Source: Ctena decussata | Taxonomy: Eukaryota; Mollusca; Bivalvia; Lucinida; Lucinidae | Direction of reading: 5' to 3' | DNA length: 64,000 nt | Assembly: GCA_963989385.1 (NCBI GenBank) | Contig: OZ022498.1 | Span: 6,579,501-6,643,500, forward strand | Shown here: one piece after another, positions 35,608 to 47,664 of the stretch | Layout: every line of letters begins with the position of its first letter | Numbering within the stretch: position 1 is the stretch's first letter | Made by a program: the position numbers and the translations under genes | Notes under the pieces: model-generated | The model's input: the letters and a program-made list of their open reading frames with translations, nothing else | Database searches by the model: none | What the model was told of the DNA's origin: nothing

Positions 35608-36014
35608 TCCTGCAGAGACTGTCCGAGTGATTCTGCTTCCTGCCGAGGATCTCGGCAGGAAGCAGAGTCACGTGGACAGTCTCGGTAGGAAGCCAATTTT
35701 CGAGGACAGAAGTCTCTGCAGGAAGCAAGAGATCGCGGACAGTCTCGGCAGAAGCCAAATATGATGTGAAGTCCGCCGAGACTGTCCGTGAGCTCTTGCT
35801 TCCTGCAGAGACTTCTGTACATGATAATTGGCTTCCTGCCGAGACTGTCCGCGTGACTCTGCTTCCTGCCGAGAGGCTCGACAGGAAGCAGAATCACGCG
35901 GACAGTCTCTGCAGGAAGCCATTTATCATGTACAGAAGTCTCGGCAGGAAGCAAGAACTCGCGGACATTCTCGGCGGAAGCCAAATATGATGTACAGTCT
36001 CTGCAGGAAGCGAA
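35608..36014. repeat. GC-rich array of nested palindromes
   Basis: The core GCTTCCTGC or its complement occurs 14 times with small variants. CCGAGACTGTCCGCGTGACT and its complement alternate. The segment is two direct copies (~226 bp apart) of a large palindrome, centred near 35645 (left arm truncated) and 35877. Both strands stay open in several frames, giving mirror-image LPAETVRVTLLPAE-type peptides; these are not convincing proteins. Confidence 0.9.
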
Positions 36015-36652
36015 AATTAGAGGAATCGATTATACCCTGTGGTATTGTTTAACTCAATATAATAGTCTGGGTCCAAATTTCACTGGTCAGTTTAATTCTT
36101 AGCGAGGATTACCGTGTGTGTTCTGGCCCAGATAAGTTGTGACTTTTTTTTCCGTTTGTTTGTTTTCTGGGCTTAGAAGTTAAGAAAAATAGAAGTTATG
36201 TATAGTTTCTAAGCCTAGAAGTTCTATTTTAGAGTTAGTCTAAATAGTAGTTAATGAGTCCCATTGAATTCAGAAATCGAGACGTTACGAGTTGTTATGT
36301 AAAAATTGACCCAGATAATGCGGGACTACTTTATGGTTCCCGTCTTCTGCGCATCGATTCGGTCAGATTCCCTGTAGAGAGATCGAGACAATATTTAATT
36401 AACTTAGTAACTTATATTGTTTTAAGCTATCTTAAAACTATTTTAATTAGGCCAACGTACAATCTGCGGTTGTACGCGTATTGAACAAGTCATGAATATT
36501 CATGTTACCAACGTTTGCGTCTCCCGCGTCGAGACGCGTCAGGGCGCGTCTAGACGCGTCTGATGCGCGGTTCTAGGTGATACGCACGCAGCACGCGCAT
36601 GCAACGCGGTACGAACGCGTTTTTGGTGTACAAATACGTGAGCGCCAGTGTA

Positions 36653-37253
36653 TTAATCTAAAATGGGGGCATTACACGATATTAATTCACTCAGCTCAGA
36701 TAATGTTTCACAAAAACGTCTTATTTGTTTCAAGCAACCAGCTTGATGGGATTTTTAAGTGAATAATGTGTTTTTTAGGTTCGTGTGTATTCATATATAT
36801 CGTCATTAATGGCTTCAAATTAAGGTTTCTCCGTGTTTTACGTCTCATATATTCGCGACATAATTCGAACACATGAAATTTATAAGTATCAGTTTATTTG
36901 ATAAGCAATATACGATTTTCAAAGATAATATCTCAGTTTCTTTTATCTTAGTTTATGTTAGTTGGCTACCATATCCAACAGGTACACAACGTCGAATCAA
37001 CACTGAATCAATCTAGATTCAAAGTGATGACGTTGAATCAAGGTTGATTCGATGATGATTCAAGGGTCTGTACCGAGCGGGATACTGCCTCTTCAGGCGA
37101 ATGAGTCACTTTCAGGAGAACTAACCCTCCCATTTCATTTTACCTTTCTTCTCAGTGAGGGTACATCCGTAAACGAGAATATCAATAAGTTATTTCATTT
37201 TCGCTCTGGCTTCGGTTGGCACAGAATCCTTGAGTTTGCTTTATCATAGTTTC
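36653..37253. other. No gene; decayed duplicate
   Basis: 36760-36900 resembles 39520-39660 (TGGCTTCAAATTAAGG / TGGCTACAAATTAAGA with similar flanks). A GATTCAAC-type inverted motif lies at 36990-37060. Confidence 0.5.
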
Positions 37254-37392
37254 CTGGGTTCGAGGTTATAAAACTTGAGAATAATATCAAACTCACAATA
37301 AAGCACACTGATTGGCTGCTTCCGAGCAGCTAATCAGTGTGCTTTATTTTGAGTTTGAGTATGTACTCAAGTTTTATAACTTCTGGGCCTGA
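37254..37392. mobile_element. Palindromic MITE, CCAAT-type family, copy C
   Basis: Same arms as copies A and B, but the central stem loop is shortened (CTGCTTCCGAGCAG). Confidence 0.85.
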
Positions 37393-37538
37393 TTATTTTA
37401 GTGTGTTTACTCATCTTACTATTCTTCTCATGGCAAATGGATGAGTCCATTTGTCAACTAAGGGGTATCCATTTTAATTTCTTTATATCATTTTTATTTC
37501 ATTTTAAGGAGAAAACTAATGCAAATAATGAAGACCCT

Positions 37539-37569
37539 GATCAGACGCCGCTAAACGCGGCGTCTGATC
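37539..37569. other. Perfect 13-bp hairpin
   Basis: GATCAGACGCCGC pairs exactly with GCGGCGTCTGATC around a 5-base loop. It may be a collapsed member of a DNA-element family. Confidence 0.7.
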
Positions 37570-37904
37570 TGGGTCCGCACTGTGTGCGTATTTCATATTT
37601 ATGGGACGCTAGACATCAATGGGTTAACTGTGACGTTATAGTTATAAATTAGGAGGCCTCAACGCGGAACTTTCACCTATTTAATTCGGAGCTGCATCAA
37701 ATGAAAGGGTGAAGTTTTGCGCTAAATCTGTATAGTTTAATAGTTTCAGCCCCAATAGATGAAGATCCTGTCCGTACCAAGGTGGAAACTTCTTATGAGG
37801 ATCCCGTTTGTTTGTTTCTAGTATTCTAGTCCCCTCCATAGTTGCTGACTTTGCTTCTTGTTTAATGTTTTTTTTAGTTATTTTTTTTTTTTTTTGCAGA
37901 AGGT

Positions 37905-38740
37905 CAGCGTGAACTAATTTCACCGATAGGCTTCTGAAGTGACCCCTACTGTCTTTGACATGGCAACCTTCACGCAATGTTGCTAGACTATCCAAACTGG
38001 CCTGAATTCAAAGCTGAAATGTTGATAAAATGCGGTCAAATAGGGAAAACATCACCTCCAGCGATTACAGGATGTTGACATCCAGGAAATGCAGTCCCGC
38101 AGTAAAGCGCCAAAAGATTTGCTGAAATCACAAACCATAACATCTTGTGTCCACAGACCAAATCAGAAGTACTTATTTCTCTACAATATCCATAAAATGA
38201 AACAATTCTGATTTCTAGAGTTCATCATCACATCATTTCAACCATCATCAGCATTATTATCCAATTAAAGAGCATTATAGACCCGAGTTTTTGGTCCCCT
38301 GCATAGCAGCTGCTCCCTTTTCACCCTGCTTTATGTGGTTTAAAAAAGAGGAAAGGCTTGAACTTATGGTTTCTCCCATAGGCTTCTATAGTGACCCTAC
38401 TGTCTTTGACATTTTGTGCCACCTTCAAATAATGTTGCCACACTATTCTTATTTGCCTTACATTTACGCTTAAATGTTGATCAGTGCTTTCCACCTTAAC
38501 CTGCACGTTCTGACAGTTACAGCATGATGACATCCACCGACCACATTTCTGGAAAAAGCGCCAAAAGATTCGCAAAAAAACACCAATCATAAATATTTTT
38601 GCCTCCACAGGCCAAATCAGAAATACTTATTTCTTTACAAAATCTATAAAATGTAAAAATAAAACAGATCTCTACAGTTAATCATATCATCTTCGACTAC
38701 TATCAGCATTAGTATCTAATCAAGAGCACCATTTGACAAA
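37905..38740. repeat. Diverged direct duplication, ~450 bp units
   Basis: GGCTTCT…TGACCC…CTACTGTCTTTGACA, AAGCGCCAAAAGATT and the CAAATCAGAA…TACTTATTTCT block recur in register in 37905-38280 and 38360-38740. No reading frame is conserved between the units. Confidence 0.8.
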
Positions 38741-38875
38741 TTATATTCTCAAGTTTCCCTGCAGTTGTCGAATTACTGGTTTCCATGACTACATTGGACT
38801 CTACTGTCCAGAACAAAGGTGATAATAGATGTTTCATATGGCGTTTGATGTCGTTGTACTTTGGCCAGGCCCCGA

Positions 38876-39105
38876 GGTTATAAAACTTTTTTCGTGCTCA
38901 GCTCAGCTGAGCATGGAATTTTTCTCAGCTCATTAATATGAAAATGCCAACTAATGTTGGCATTTTTATATTCATAAGCATAGAAAATTTCATACTCAGC
39001 TAAACTGGGTAAGAAAACAACTGTACTTATCCAATACTAATAATTTGCTATTTATTATTAGGTAAAATTTCATACTCAGCTGAGCATAAAAAGAGTTTTA
39101 GAACT
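38876..39105. mobile_element. Palindromic MITE (GCTCAGCTGAGCAT)
   Basis: GAGGTTATAAAACTTTTTTC and the near-inverse AAAAAGAGTTTTAGAACTG bound it, each with GCTCAGCTGAGCAT just inside. An inner hairpin AAAATGCCAACTAATGTTGG pairs with GCATTTTT. Confidence 0.8.
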
Positions 39106-39264
39106 GTTGGGACAGATCGTCTGTGTTGGACTGGGTGTGTCTGCTATCAAAAATGCTTCCGTTTTGTCGTTTTCGTCCCTGCCCCCCCCCCCCCACCCCA
39201 TATTCTTTCAGTGTCTTGGGTAGGCTATGCTTTGTGACTGTGGCCTATTCCCGGTATCATAAAT

Positions 39265-39293
39265 TGAGCCGCGACACGACAAAACCAACAAAT
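39265..39293 (+). mobile_element. Solo end of the TGAGCCGCGACACGA MITE
   Basis: TGAGCCGCGACACGACAAAA followed by CCAACAAAT and then unrelated sequence: a 29-bp terminal fragment. Confidence 0.75.
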
Positions 39294-39939
39294 TGAGAGT
39301 TCACTTTTTTCCATTGTTAGGTGTTTAGGGCTCATATTTTTGTATATACGAAAAGGGAAGACTCTTACCAGACTGTGCACAGGCCGAAGTATACATAATG
39401 CGACGCGTCGAATACTGTTGCAAAGAAAATACGTCACAAGGTTTGTGTGTATGAAATAGATGCATTTTTGACAGGAGAGTTCAGTTCGTTCCTGCTGTAT
39501 GTAAGCAACGACCTTAAATGGATTTTAAATGAATATTGTGTTTGTTAGATTCGTGTATGTTCGCTTAACCCATTTATTAATGGCTACAAATTAAGATCCC
39601 TCTGATTTAATGTCTCGTATGTTTGTCACACAACTGAAAAAGTTTAAATTTACAAGCATAACAGTTTTGGTGAAGGTATAACGTTTAATGAGTCTTATAG
39701 GAACAGCTAGATTTCAAATCTAAAATCTTCTCTTCTCCAGAAACACTGGGCCGATTGCCTTGACACTTAGTATGTAGCATCTTTTTCTCTAGTACCACAA
39801 ATTAAAAAATCTTAAACAGTTCCTTCAAGAGCAGAAAACACATTCAGAAGAAAGACCCTGAGATCATCTGGTTACGAAACCAGAGAAAAGCGTACGGTAA
39901 TTTACAAAGTTTGTATTAATGCTGACCCTGGATTAACCT

Positions 39940-40740
39940 TGAGGGTTTTATAACATGTTCAAATTTAGCCCCGAGGGCTTTTGAATGGGAAAAGCTGAAA
40001 AAGTGATTTTTATGTTGCTATTGTGCCCTGCGATGTGGAAATGCATTACAATATTAGCCCCTATGACTTCTGAAGGTCCAGGTGACCTTGGTCAAAGGCC
40101 ACTGGTCCGTCGTCTGTTAACATTTTCAAAGATCTTCTCTGAAACTACTGGGCTAATTTCAATTAAATATCAGATGCAACTATCGAGAGGGGGAGGGGGG
40201 GGGGGGGGCGGAAAGAGAGAGAGAGGGAGAGAAAGTTTACATATTTGGCCCCGATCACATGACTAAGATAGCTGTCATGTCCATAGAATTCAAGCGGTCA
40301 AGGTCATTTGATGAGTTTTGCCAAGGGTCATTTTGGTTGAATATTTAAAAAGCTTTTTTCTCCGAAATTAAAAGGCTAATGAGAATTTTATTGCACATGA
40401 AGCCTGTTTGGGATGACAGCAAGAAAGGTCTTATAATCAAATGGTCCGTGTCACATGACCAAAAATGGTCGCCATGGCCAAATATGCTGAAACCCTTAAA
40501 ATAATATCTTCCCCCAGAATTTTGACTTTTGAATGGGAAAAGCTAAAAAAGTGCATTTTCAGTTGCTGTTGTACCCTGTGATATGAAAATGCAGTGCACT
40601 TCAATCTCTTTAATTCTAGATGTTAATATCATTTAGTGACCTTGGACAAAGGTCAGTTGGGTTGAGTATTATAAGGTCCCTTCTCTCTAAAAGTACTAGG
40701 CCTGGTTGCATTGCTAACCATCATTTTGGCACTGCTACCT
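39940..40740 (+). repeat. Two-unit diverged repeat, ~550 bp
   Basis: CTTTTGAATGGGAAAAGCT and GTGACCTTGG(T/A)CAAAGG recur about 550 bp apart. A G-rich stretch with a (GA)n run sits at 40184-40230. Confidence 0.6.
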
Positions 40741-41163
40741 TATGTCTACAAAAAATCGGTATATTCATATTAAAAAAAAATCCAAAAGTTCATATCACAT
40801 GACAGTCTCAGGGCTCAGGGGACTTGTTTTATACTGCTTCGTTTAATAACAGTAATGTCCGCATGACAGCATACAAAATTTCTGTAACATGCTTGTTTTT
40901 ATCTACTTAGTGGGCATACATAAGTGGAACAAAATTTAACAAGCAAATTCGATGAATTTTATTCTTCTTGCCTAATCTTATGGACAATTTCTGGGATTTC
41001 TTATCGACAGCATTTACGTGGTGTTTAGCAGAAATATTTTCAACATACTGGTGGCATTCCAACTGGCAATAACTGTACCCCCTTTCCCACTTGTTTCTTT
41101 ATTGGTAATGATACAGAGTTTATATATGTACTAGGGCTCTTAAAAGCGGGTAGGAACACCTTA

Positions 41164-42352
41164 TAGTGGAGCAAATATGTTGGGCTATCTTTCAAGGGGG
41201 TGGTCTACGGAGTGTAACATTTCTTTTTGTATATCAAAATGACCGCCTGGGTCTATAGATATTAAATTCAGCGTTTGCCACTTTGACAAATCATGCATAA
41301 CTCTGCAGTGGCCAGTTATTTACGTTACCCCGTTAGATTTTATATATCAAATATATTTATTGAGGTCAATAAGAAATGTGTTTAAACAATATAAATGTAT
41401 CAATTATTAATATTTTCTGCAAGAATGATTAATATGCTATAAATTAGGTTGCTTAGAAAACGGTTCAAAACTTCTGTGCTGTTATTTTCATTACAATATA
41501 TTATGTACCCCCCCCCCCCCCCGAAAATTTAAAATGTAACTTAGGTTGTTGTATTTACAACTAATCTATGATCAAATTGCCCAATCTTCTTCAATTTTCT
41601 AATTGTCCCGTGAAATACCTTTCTAACAAAACAAATTTGAGAACGCTAGCTTCTATACTTTTTCAAATATGTACTGTTGAACATGATTACACCTATTTCC
41701 TGTTGGTGGGTGCAAAGTCATTTTCCCACAATTGTTCGTACAAAAAAGATGGTTACTAAGTTATTTTAAACTGACAAATTGGGGCTGTTGAAATAAGATC
41801 ATGTAATACATGATATAAAACAACAGTTCACATTTTTGTTTTGACCTAACAATACATATTTTAACCATAGTAACGTACTTACCAAATTTAAATGTTTGAG
41901 TAAAGCATAGATCATTCCCACCACGATGAAATTCTGACTTTTAAACAACACATTTGTGATGACAATACATGTAGTTGTTATTTGTTGTAAAATGAGAGTT
42001 TCATCGCCTAATTAGACAAAAAAACAGTGTTATTTACATGACTTGCAAAGCTGAGATTGTCCTATTGTTCAAACGAAGCATTTGTGAATTAATCTGTAGA
42101 TGGAATATCTATACATTTTTATTGATAGCCTAATGACTTTTAAACAAAGCCAAAAGAGTTAAACTAGCTAATCATAACTTACAGTTTTGTACTCAGAAAG
42201 GTAACGTTAATAATCTTTATTTTTAAACGGTCCCCGAGATTTAATATTACTACTGCCAAATATGTGCAGGCTTTATTACTTTGAGCTTAAATAAAAACCT
42301 TTTTTGAAAGCACATTAGACTGGTTTAAGGATACCCAATGTAGATTGACAGC
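41164..42352 (+). repeat. Left ~1.19 kb inverted arm
   Basis: Contains a 15-C run (41508-41522) absent from the right arm. Landmarks shared with the right arm include GTCTACGGAGTGTAACA, CTGGCCA…GTTATTTACGTTACCCC and CAGAAAGGTAAC. Confidence 0.85.
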
Positions 42353-44824
42353 TCCACGGCTGAGCATCAGTTTTAGTGTATCGATTTTATAGTTTGTGTT
42401 GTCCTTTTATCTGTAATCTTCAAAAATCAGTTTATTTCATCGGCATATTTGCCATCATTCTGCCATATATAGCCAGATATAGAAAATGACAGAAGTGGGT
42501 GAAAATAGGCGTTTGTGTGACTAATTATGTTTTGTTAAGGCTATTTTGTGATCATTTGCATGGGCTGGATGTTTACTTGGCTAGTATCGTCTGACTACTT
42601 GTCTTAAAACTTTATGCCATTATTTTTAATTTGGTATCGCGAGTGGAGTGTTTCACAGAAAGAATCAATTCCTGATTGCTGCATTTTTACACTACTTTTA
42701 CTCTTTTGACCTTATCCTGTATATAAAGAAATATATAAAACCAACGTTTATTTCTTTATTTTTTTGCCTAAAAACATACAGTTTCATCAAAGTAACGTAT
42801 ATAACAGGTTAAAAATTATGAGTGATTTTATTCTACTTCAGCAAGTGTACTTGCTATGAAAAGTTCCGTCAGACCTCATCTTTTTGAAAAATATGTATGG
42901 GAAAATCTAGGCTCATTCTGAGTCAGTTTGAAAAACGGAATTTAGCTGTAGCTGGTGCCAGAGGGGCATTTGCATTGTTGCAACATTACATTGCTGGGCA
43001 CACACTCAGCTTAACCAGGGGTGCTATTTACCCCTGATGCATTCCTGGCTTCCAGAGAATCTTCCTTCAGAATTTCGTTAAGCTTTTATCATTTCAGCAG
43101 ACTTTAAGGTGAATGGATATTGTGTAAAATGAAATTACTATGACTATCTTGGCCTCCCTGTCTAATGGGGGGTAACCTTATTACTTTGAAATCATCATAA
43201 AAATGACATTTAACTAAAGTCAATGATAATTCACTAACTCCTTGGTTAGGTGGTCAAAGGTAACGTTTGCAGCATTCAACAGTAAACAAGTTGTCAGATT
43301 ACTCTTTTACTGTTTAAAGTTTTCATATTAATGGTAGAGTAACAAGTAGCAGAGAGTAACCGCTCTCAAGTATAACGCAACTGTTGAAAGCAAACATTGA
43401 GGTGCCGAAGGTTAACCTAACAGCAGTATCACCATACATCTCTGAAGGAATTTAAATATTTGATACAATTGTTTTAAACAAGTATAGTCCCAAAGAAAGG
43501 TCTAGGACAGTAACATAATTACCCACAAAACTTTTCTATATAATGCATAGTTTGTATTAGAATTATGCCTGTTTTAGATGTTTACTTAAAGGCGGTTATT
43601 TTCTGCACCGGTTACTCAAGCATTAATATGAAACTTGTTTGCAGTAAAAGGGTCCGTCTCAAGAACTGGGGAACTTTTAATGCTTCAACTTACTGCATCA
43701 CATCAAAAAGACGATATCATAAAGAATTTGACAAATCATTTACATTTGAATGTTGTATACGTTACCTTTTAAATACCAAAAAGGAGTCGAAGTAAGTGAA
43801 TTATCATTGACTAAATTCAAAGGTCATTTTGATAATGATTTTAAAATAATAACAATATGTCATAATCAGATTATCCGTGCCGTGCAAGATCTTGAAAGGA
43901 ATCAAGTAACCGAGTCTTCTATTTTCTTTCTCATGTGTGTCCCTTGCTTCCACATGATCTTGCAGTATAGTTTGGAAATAATACTGTATAATTTTGAATG
44001 GACACACCTCAATTTGTTGTGCTTCCGTAGATGCTTCCTATTTACTTCTGTGGATGATGTAACCCTTCCAAAAATTGTCTACTCGTAAAGGAAACGCTTT
44101 TCTCCTACAGTAGTCAATTCTTTCCTTTTGGAGTTAACTTCCATTAAGAAGAAGGGCTAAGTAAAATTTGCAGAATTATTTCACGTAATAGAGTATCGAA
44201 GCACCTTAATCTCTTGGACTGATCATTTAAATTAAGAAAGAAAGATTTCCTGGAAACAAAAAGTGGATCACAAAAATAAATAATACTTGATTTCCATTTA
44301 AATGAAGCACACAATTTACACTAGGTGCAGTGGAGTAAAATAACTCTTACTTTTTAACCTATTATATACGTTACTTTGGTTTAAATAAATGCTATAGGGC
44401 CAAAGTATTTTAACTACGGTTTCGTATATTGCTTTTATATAGAGAATGGTCAAAGCAGATAAACAGTGTAAAAGGGCTCCGATCAGGAATAAATTCAACT
44501 AGTGTCACAATTCTTCAACAACACCAAACTTAAAATAGTAACATAAAGTAATAAGACATGTCCTCAAACGAACCTGTCGTGTGGCCAAATAAACATCCAG
44601 TCCATTCCTTGCAGATGAACACAAAGCTAGCCTCAATCAAACATACCCTGGAACACAAATTGTCTATTTTCACCGATTTTATATTTGTTTCTATATACAT
44701 CGGACTGACGGTCAATAAACAGACAAAACAAATCAATTTTTGAAGGCGAATTGTATGTGGACAACACAAAATATAACATCAACAGACCAAAACGGATGCA
44801 TCACCGTGGAAATTTCACCGATAA
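42353..44824. other. Interior of the long-TIR element; no recognised gene
   Basis: Two overlapping plus-strand ORFs (43565-43795 and 43750-44088) have no recognisable domain and AT-rich, unremarkable composition. No DDE pattern was found in any listed frame. Confidence 0.5.
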
Positions 44825-46009
44825 ATTACATGGGGTGGATTAAAACCAGTCGAACGTGCCGTTTTGAAAATATTTAACTTAATCAGGCTTAGGCACATTT
44901 GGCTGTAGTAACAGTTAATCTCAGGGATAGTTTTCAAATAACTGTTACCTTTCTGAATACAAAACTCTAAGTTATAATCAGTAATTTTGCTTTAGTGGAT
45001 GTTTTAAATGTGTTTCGGATATAAATGGAAAAAAATAATAGTGTTCCATGTACAGGTTAATTCACGAAGGCTCATTTCTCACTTTTGCATGTCATGTAAA
45101 TAACACTCATCTGTTTGCTGCACAAGTAGCCAAATTCACCACGTAAAAAATTTATTTAACGATATATGAAGTACATAGTTATCACAATTTGGCTGTTTAA
45201 AAGTCAGAATTTCAAAACAGAGTTTTCCTGGCCGGGATGATAAACGCTCTACGCAAACATTAACAATCTGTTAAGTATGTTACTTTTGATAAAATATATG
45301 TTGTAAGGTCAAAAATAATTTTTAAACATTTGCTTTATATCATGTTTAATATGATCTAATTTAAACAGCCCCAATTTGTCAGTTTTAAATAGTTTAAATA
45401 GCTTATTGGCCATCTTTTGTACGAATAATTGTTTGAAAATGACTTTTCAGCTACCATTAGGGAATAGGTGTTACCACGTTTTACAGTACATGGTTGACAA
45501 AGTATAAAAGCTAGAGGTCTCAAATTTATTTTGCTAAAAATGTATTGAAATTTCCTAGTTAGACAATTAGACAAATTGAACAGTTTGGGCTATTTTGTTC
45601 CAGAGTCTTCATGAAATGCAACGATTTAAGATAGTATTTTAAATTTTCAAGGGGTACATTATATACTGTCACGAAAATAACAACATTAAAGTTCGAAATT
45701 GTTTCCGAAATAGCTTAACTCATAGTATATTAATCATTCCTTCAAAAAATATAGACATTTGATTCATTTATAATGTTTAAGCATACTTCCTATGGACTTC
45801 AATAAATATTTTTGATATTCAAAATTTAATGGGGTAACGTAAATAACTGGCCACTACAGAGTTATGCAAGGTTTGCTAAGGTGGCAAACGCTGAATTTTC
45901 AAACTACAGACCAAGGCAATTATTTTGATAATATGAAAACAAATGTTACACTCCGTAGACCACTATCTCCCTTTTCTATGCCACTTACGCAATCATATTT
46001 GCTCCACTA
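44825..46009 (-). repeat. Right ~1.19 kb inverted arm
   Basis: Inverse partner of the left arm. It ends GCAATCATATTTGCTCCACTA directly before TTA (last 20 bases given from the arm's end inward as AATCATATTTGCTCCACTA). Confidence 0.85.
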
Positions 46010-46190
46010 TTACACAGAAATTCAACTTTAATCTGCAGATAAATAAATTATGTTCTATATCTAAATAATTCAAAGATTTAGGAGATAACTGACCTCATGT
46101 ATCCATGTGAAATTGAAATTTAAGACACCACATAGCCCAGTTCATCTGCACCGTACTTAGATTGTTATCTCTATGTTGACAATGGAAAGC

Positions 46191-46646
46191 TTGTTAGTAG
46201 GCTTTATGGCAAATGGAACGACTTCAATTTTCCCAAAGTTTACCTTCCAATTTCTGAGTAGTAATATTCCTTCGGTACCTCCATACTGAGTTTTTGTGTC
46301 TCAGATATTCCGCTATGCCAGAGCCTGTTTCAAATAGCAAAACTTTGTTAGCAGAAGGAAGCTGCTCATAGGTACATTGTTGTCACAGGGTTACCACATT
46401 TGTGTCAACAATTAGCACTTGTTAGTAGGCTTTATGGCAAATGGAACGACTTCAATTTTCCCAAAGTTTACCTTCCAATTTCTGAGTAGTAATATTCCTT
46501 CGGTACCTCCATACTGAGTTTTTGTGTCTCAGATATTCCGCTATGCCAGAGCCTGTTTCAAATAGCAAAACTTTGTTAGCAGAAGGAAGCTGCTCATAGG
46601 TACATTGTTGTCACAGGGTTACCACATTTGTGTCAACAATTAGCAC
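46191..46646 (+). repeat. Perfect 228-bp tandem duplication
   Basis: 46191-46418 and 46419-46646 appear identical base for base. 228 is a multiple of three. The unit covers part of the RT relic described in the next entry. Confidence 0.95.
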
Positions 46647-46688
46647 TTTCTATGGGATACACCATGTCCTCATTGATCGCTACGATGT

Positions 46689-47610
46689 CACTGGGTGGGA
46701 GCGTACAGTACAAGTGACCGGTTGTCCCGATCTGTATAGTTGACGCATCTTTGTCCCAATATGTCGGGTAAGTTTCAAAATTGTTTATTTTTGTGTTTTA
46801 AAATCATTGAGTGTAGGTAGAACAGCTTGCTCGACAAGCCTTAATACATATCTTTTCGACATGTCACCTTAATTTTCTGTAAATTGTTATGATATGCTTT
46901 ATTTTCACATTTAATTTGAGAAAATCACTACTCTACTTTCGATTTCGAAATCTGCGCCGGTACCATTTCTTCAAAATTGGCCATCAATTGTATATGAAAC
47001 AACCGTGTTTTCTTTAGACATATTTTATGGTGTATTTAGGTTCAGGATTAATTAATCTTGTTAGATATCATGCTAGGTAAGGGCAATTATTTTCAAAGAA
47101 AACAAAAGAGGGGTCAAACACTATTCTGTATCGTGGGTCGTAAAACCGATTGTCAGTGAGACATCCCATACAGTCAGAAAAATTGGGGGATGCTCAGCTT
47201 TGCTTGTTTTGTGGATTCGTCCCGTACTTAAAGGATACTTATCATGGGTAAATCTCTTAATAGATCATTAATCTATCTTAAAAAGGGACTAACTAACATT
47301 TTTTTCGAATTAAAACGCTAACTCGGCCGATTTTCTGGTTACACGTGACGTGATCTGATTACAAACACCAGTGATTTGCAGATGAAAATACGAATTTAGA
47401 GCAAAGAAAGCAACAACTAGCCATCTCCAAAGATGACCATAATGGAAAACATAAATAGAGAAAACACTCTTACCAAGTGGTTTACATCCAAACAATAAAA
47501 GAAAACACATTTCAAACAAACAAACCCTGAAGGTCATAACAACGGACAAAGATTTGCCCACTATACACATCGGACAACGGTGCACATGTACTGTACGCTC
47601 CCAACCAGTG
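46689..47610. mobile_element. 922-bp non-autonomous TIR element, CACTGG ends, GATGT duplication
   Basis: Begins CACTGGGTGGGAGCGTACAG and ends with the inverse CTGTACGCTCCCAACCAGTG; the arms are ~45 bp. It is flanked by perfect 5-bp GATGT (46684-46688 and 47611-47615) and interrupts the RT relic exactly there. No transposase is present. Ends starting CAC with a 5-bp duplication are features of Transib and RAG-like transposons; assignment is inference. Confidence 0.85.
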
Positions 47611-47664
47611 GATGTTGCCGTGTCTATACTTATTTCCGACCTGATGGCCTCAGCCAAAGCATAG

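Larger units (their letters stand above)
31262..36650. mobile_element. TIR element with CACTGG ends, 5.4 kb
   Basis: The left end CACTGGCGCTCACGTATTTG continues TACAC and is exactly inverted at the right end (36626-36650), with further partial pairing over CGCGT-rich sequence. Flanks are TGTTA (left) and TATTA (right), four of five matching, and TA is shared. The left subterminal region repeats GACGCG and a CCAATCAAAATTGCG block twice. No transposase was found. Everything between may be nested cargo. Confidence 0.7.
41164..46009. mobile_element. Long-TIR DNA element, 4.85 kb, TTA flanks
   Basis: 41164-42352 is the inverse of 44825-46009 (~75-80% by eye). The outer ends read TAGTGGAGCAAATAT and its exact complement, and each is flanked by TTA (41161-41163 and 46010-46012). 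A 3-bp TTA/TAA duplication is typical of PIF/Harbinger, but arms this long are not. No transposase is recognisable. Confidence 0.75.
46191..47664 (+). pseudogene. Penelope-like RT C-terminus, copy 1, split by an insertion
   Basis: In shifting frames the plus strand reads WNDFNFPKVYLPI, SSNIPSVPPY, RYARACFK, RKLLIGTLLSQGYH, FYGIHHVLIDRYDV, then a 922-bp insertion, then DVAVSILISDLMASAKA and a TAG stop at 47662. The pattern DFNFSI..P..SSNIP…Y…RYARAC…LT..L..QGY…KFYGR..DL is one I associate with Penelope-like RT C-termini. The family name is tentative. The 228-bp unit is duplicated. Confidence 0.65.

Noticed and set aside
35484..35984. 166-residue minus-strand protein
   Set aside because: Mirror-image ORFs occur on the plus strand over the same palindromes, so the openness comes from repeat structure.
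47310..47657. 115-residue minus-strand ORF
   Set aside because: It spans the end of the 922-bp element and the plus-strand RT relic; the conserved frame across paralogues is the plus-strand one.
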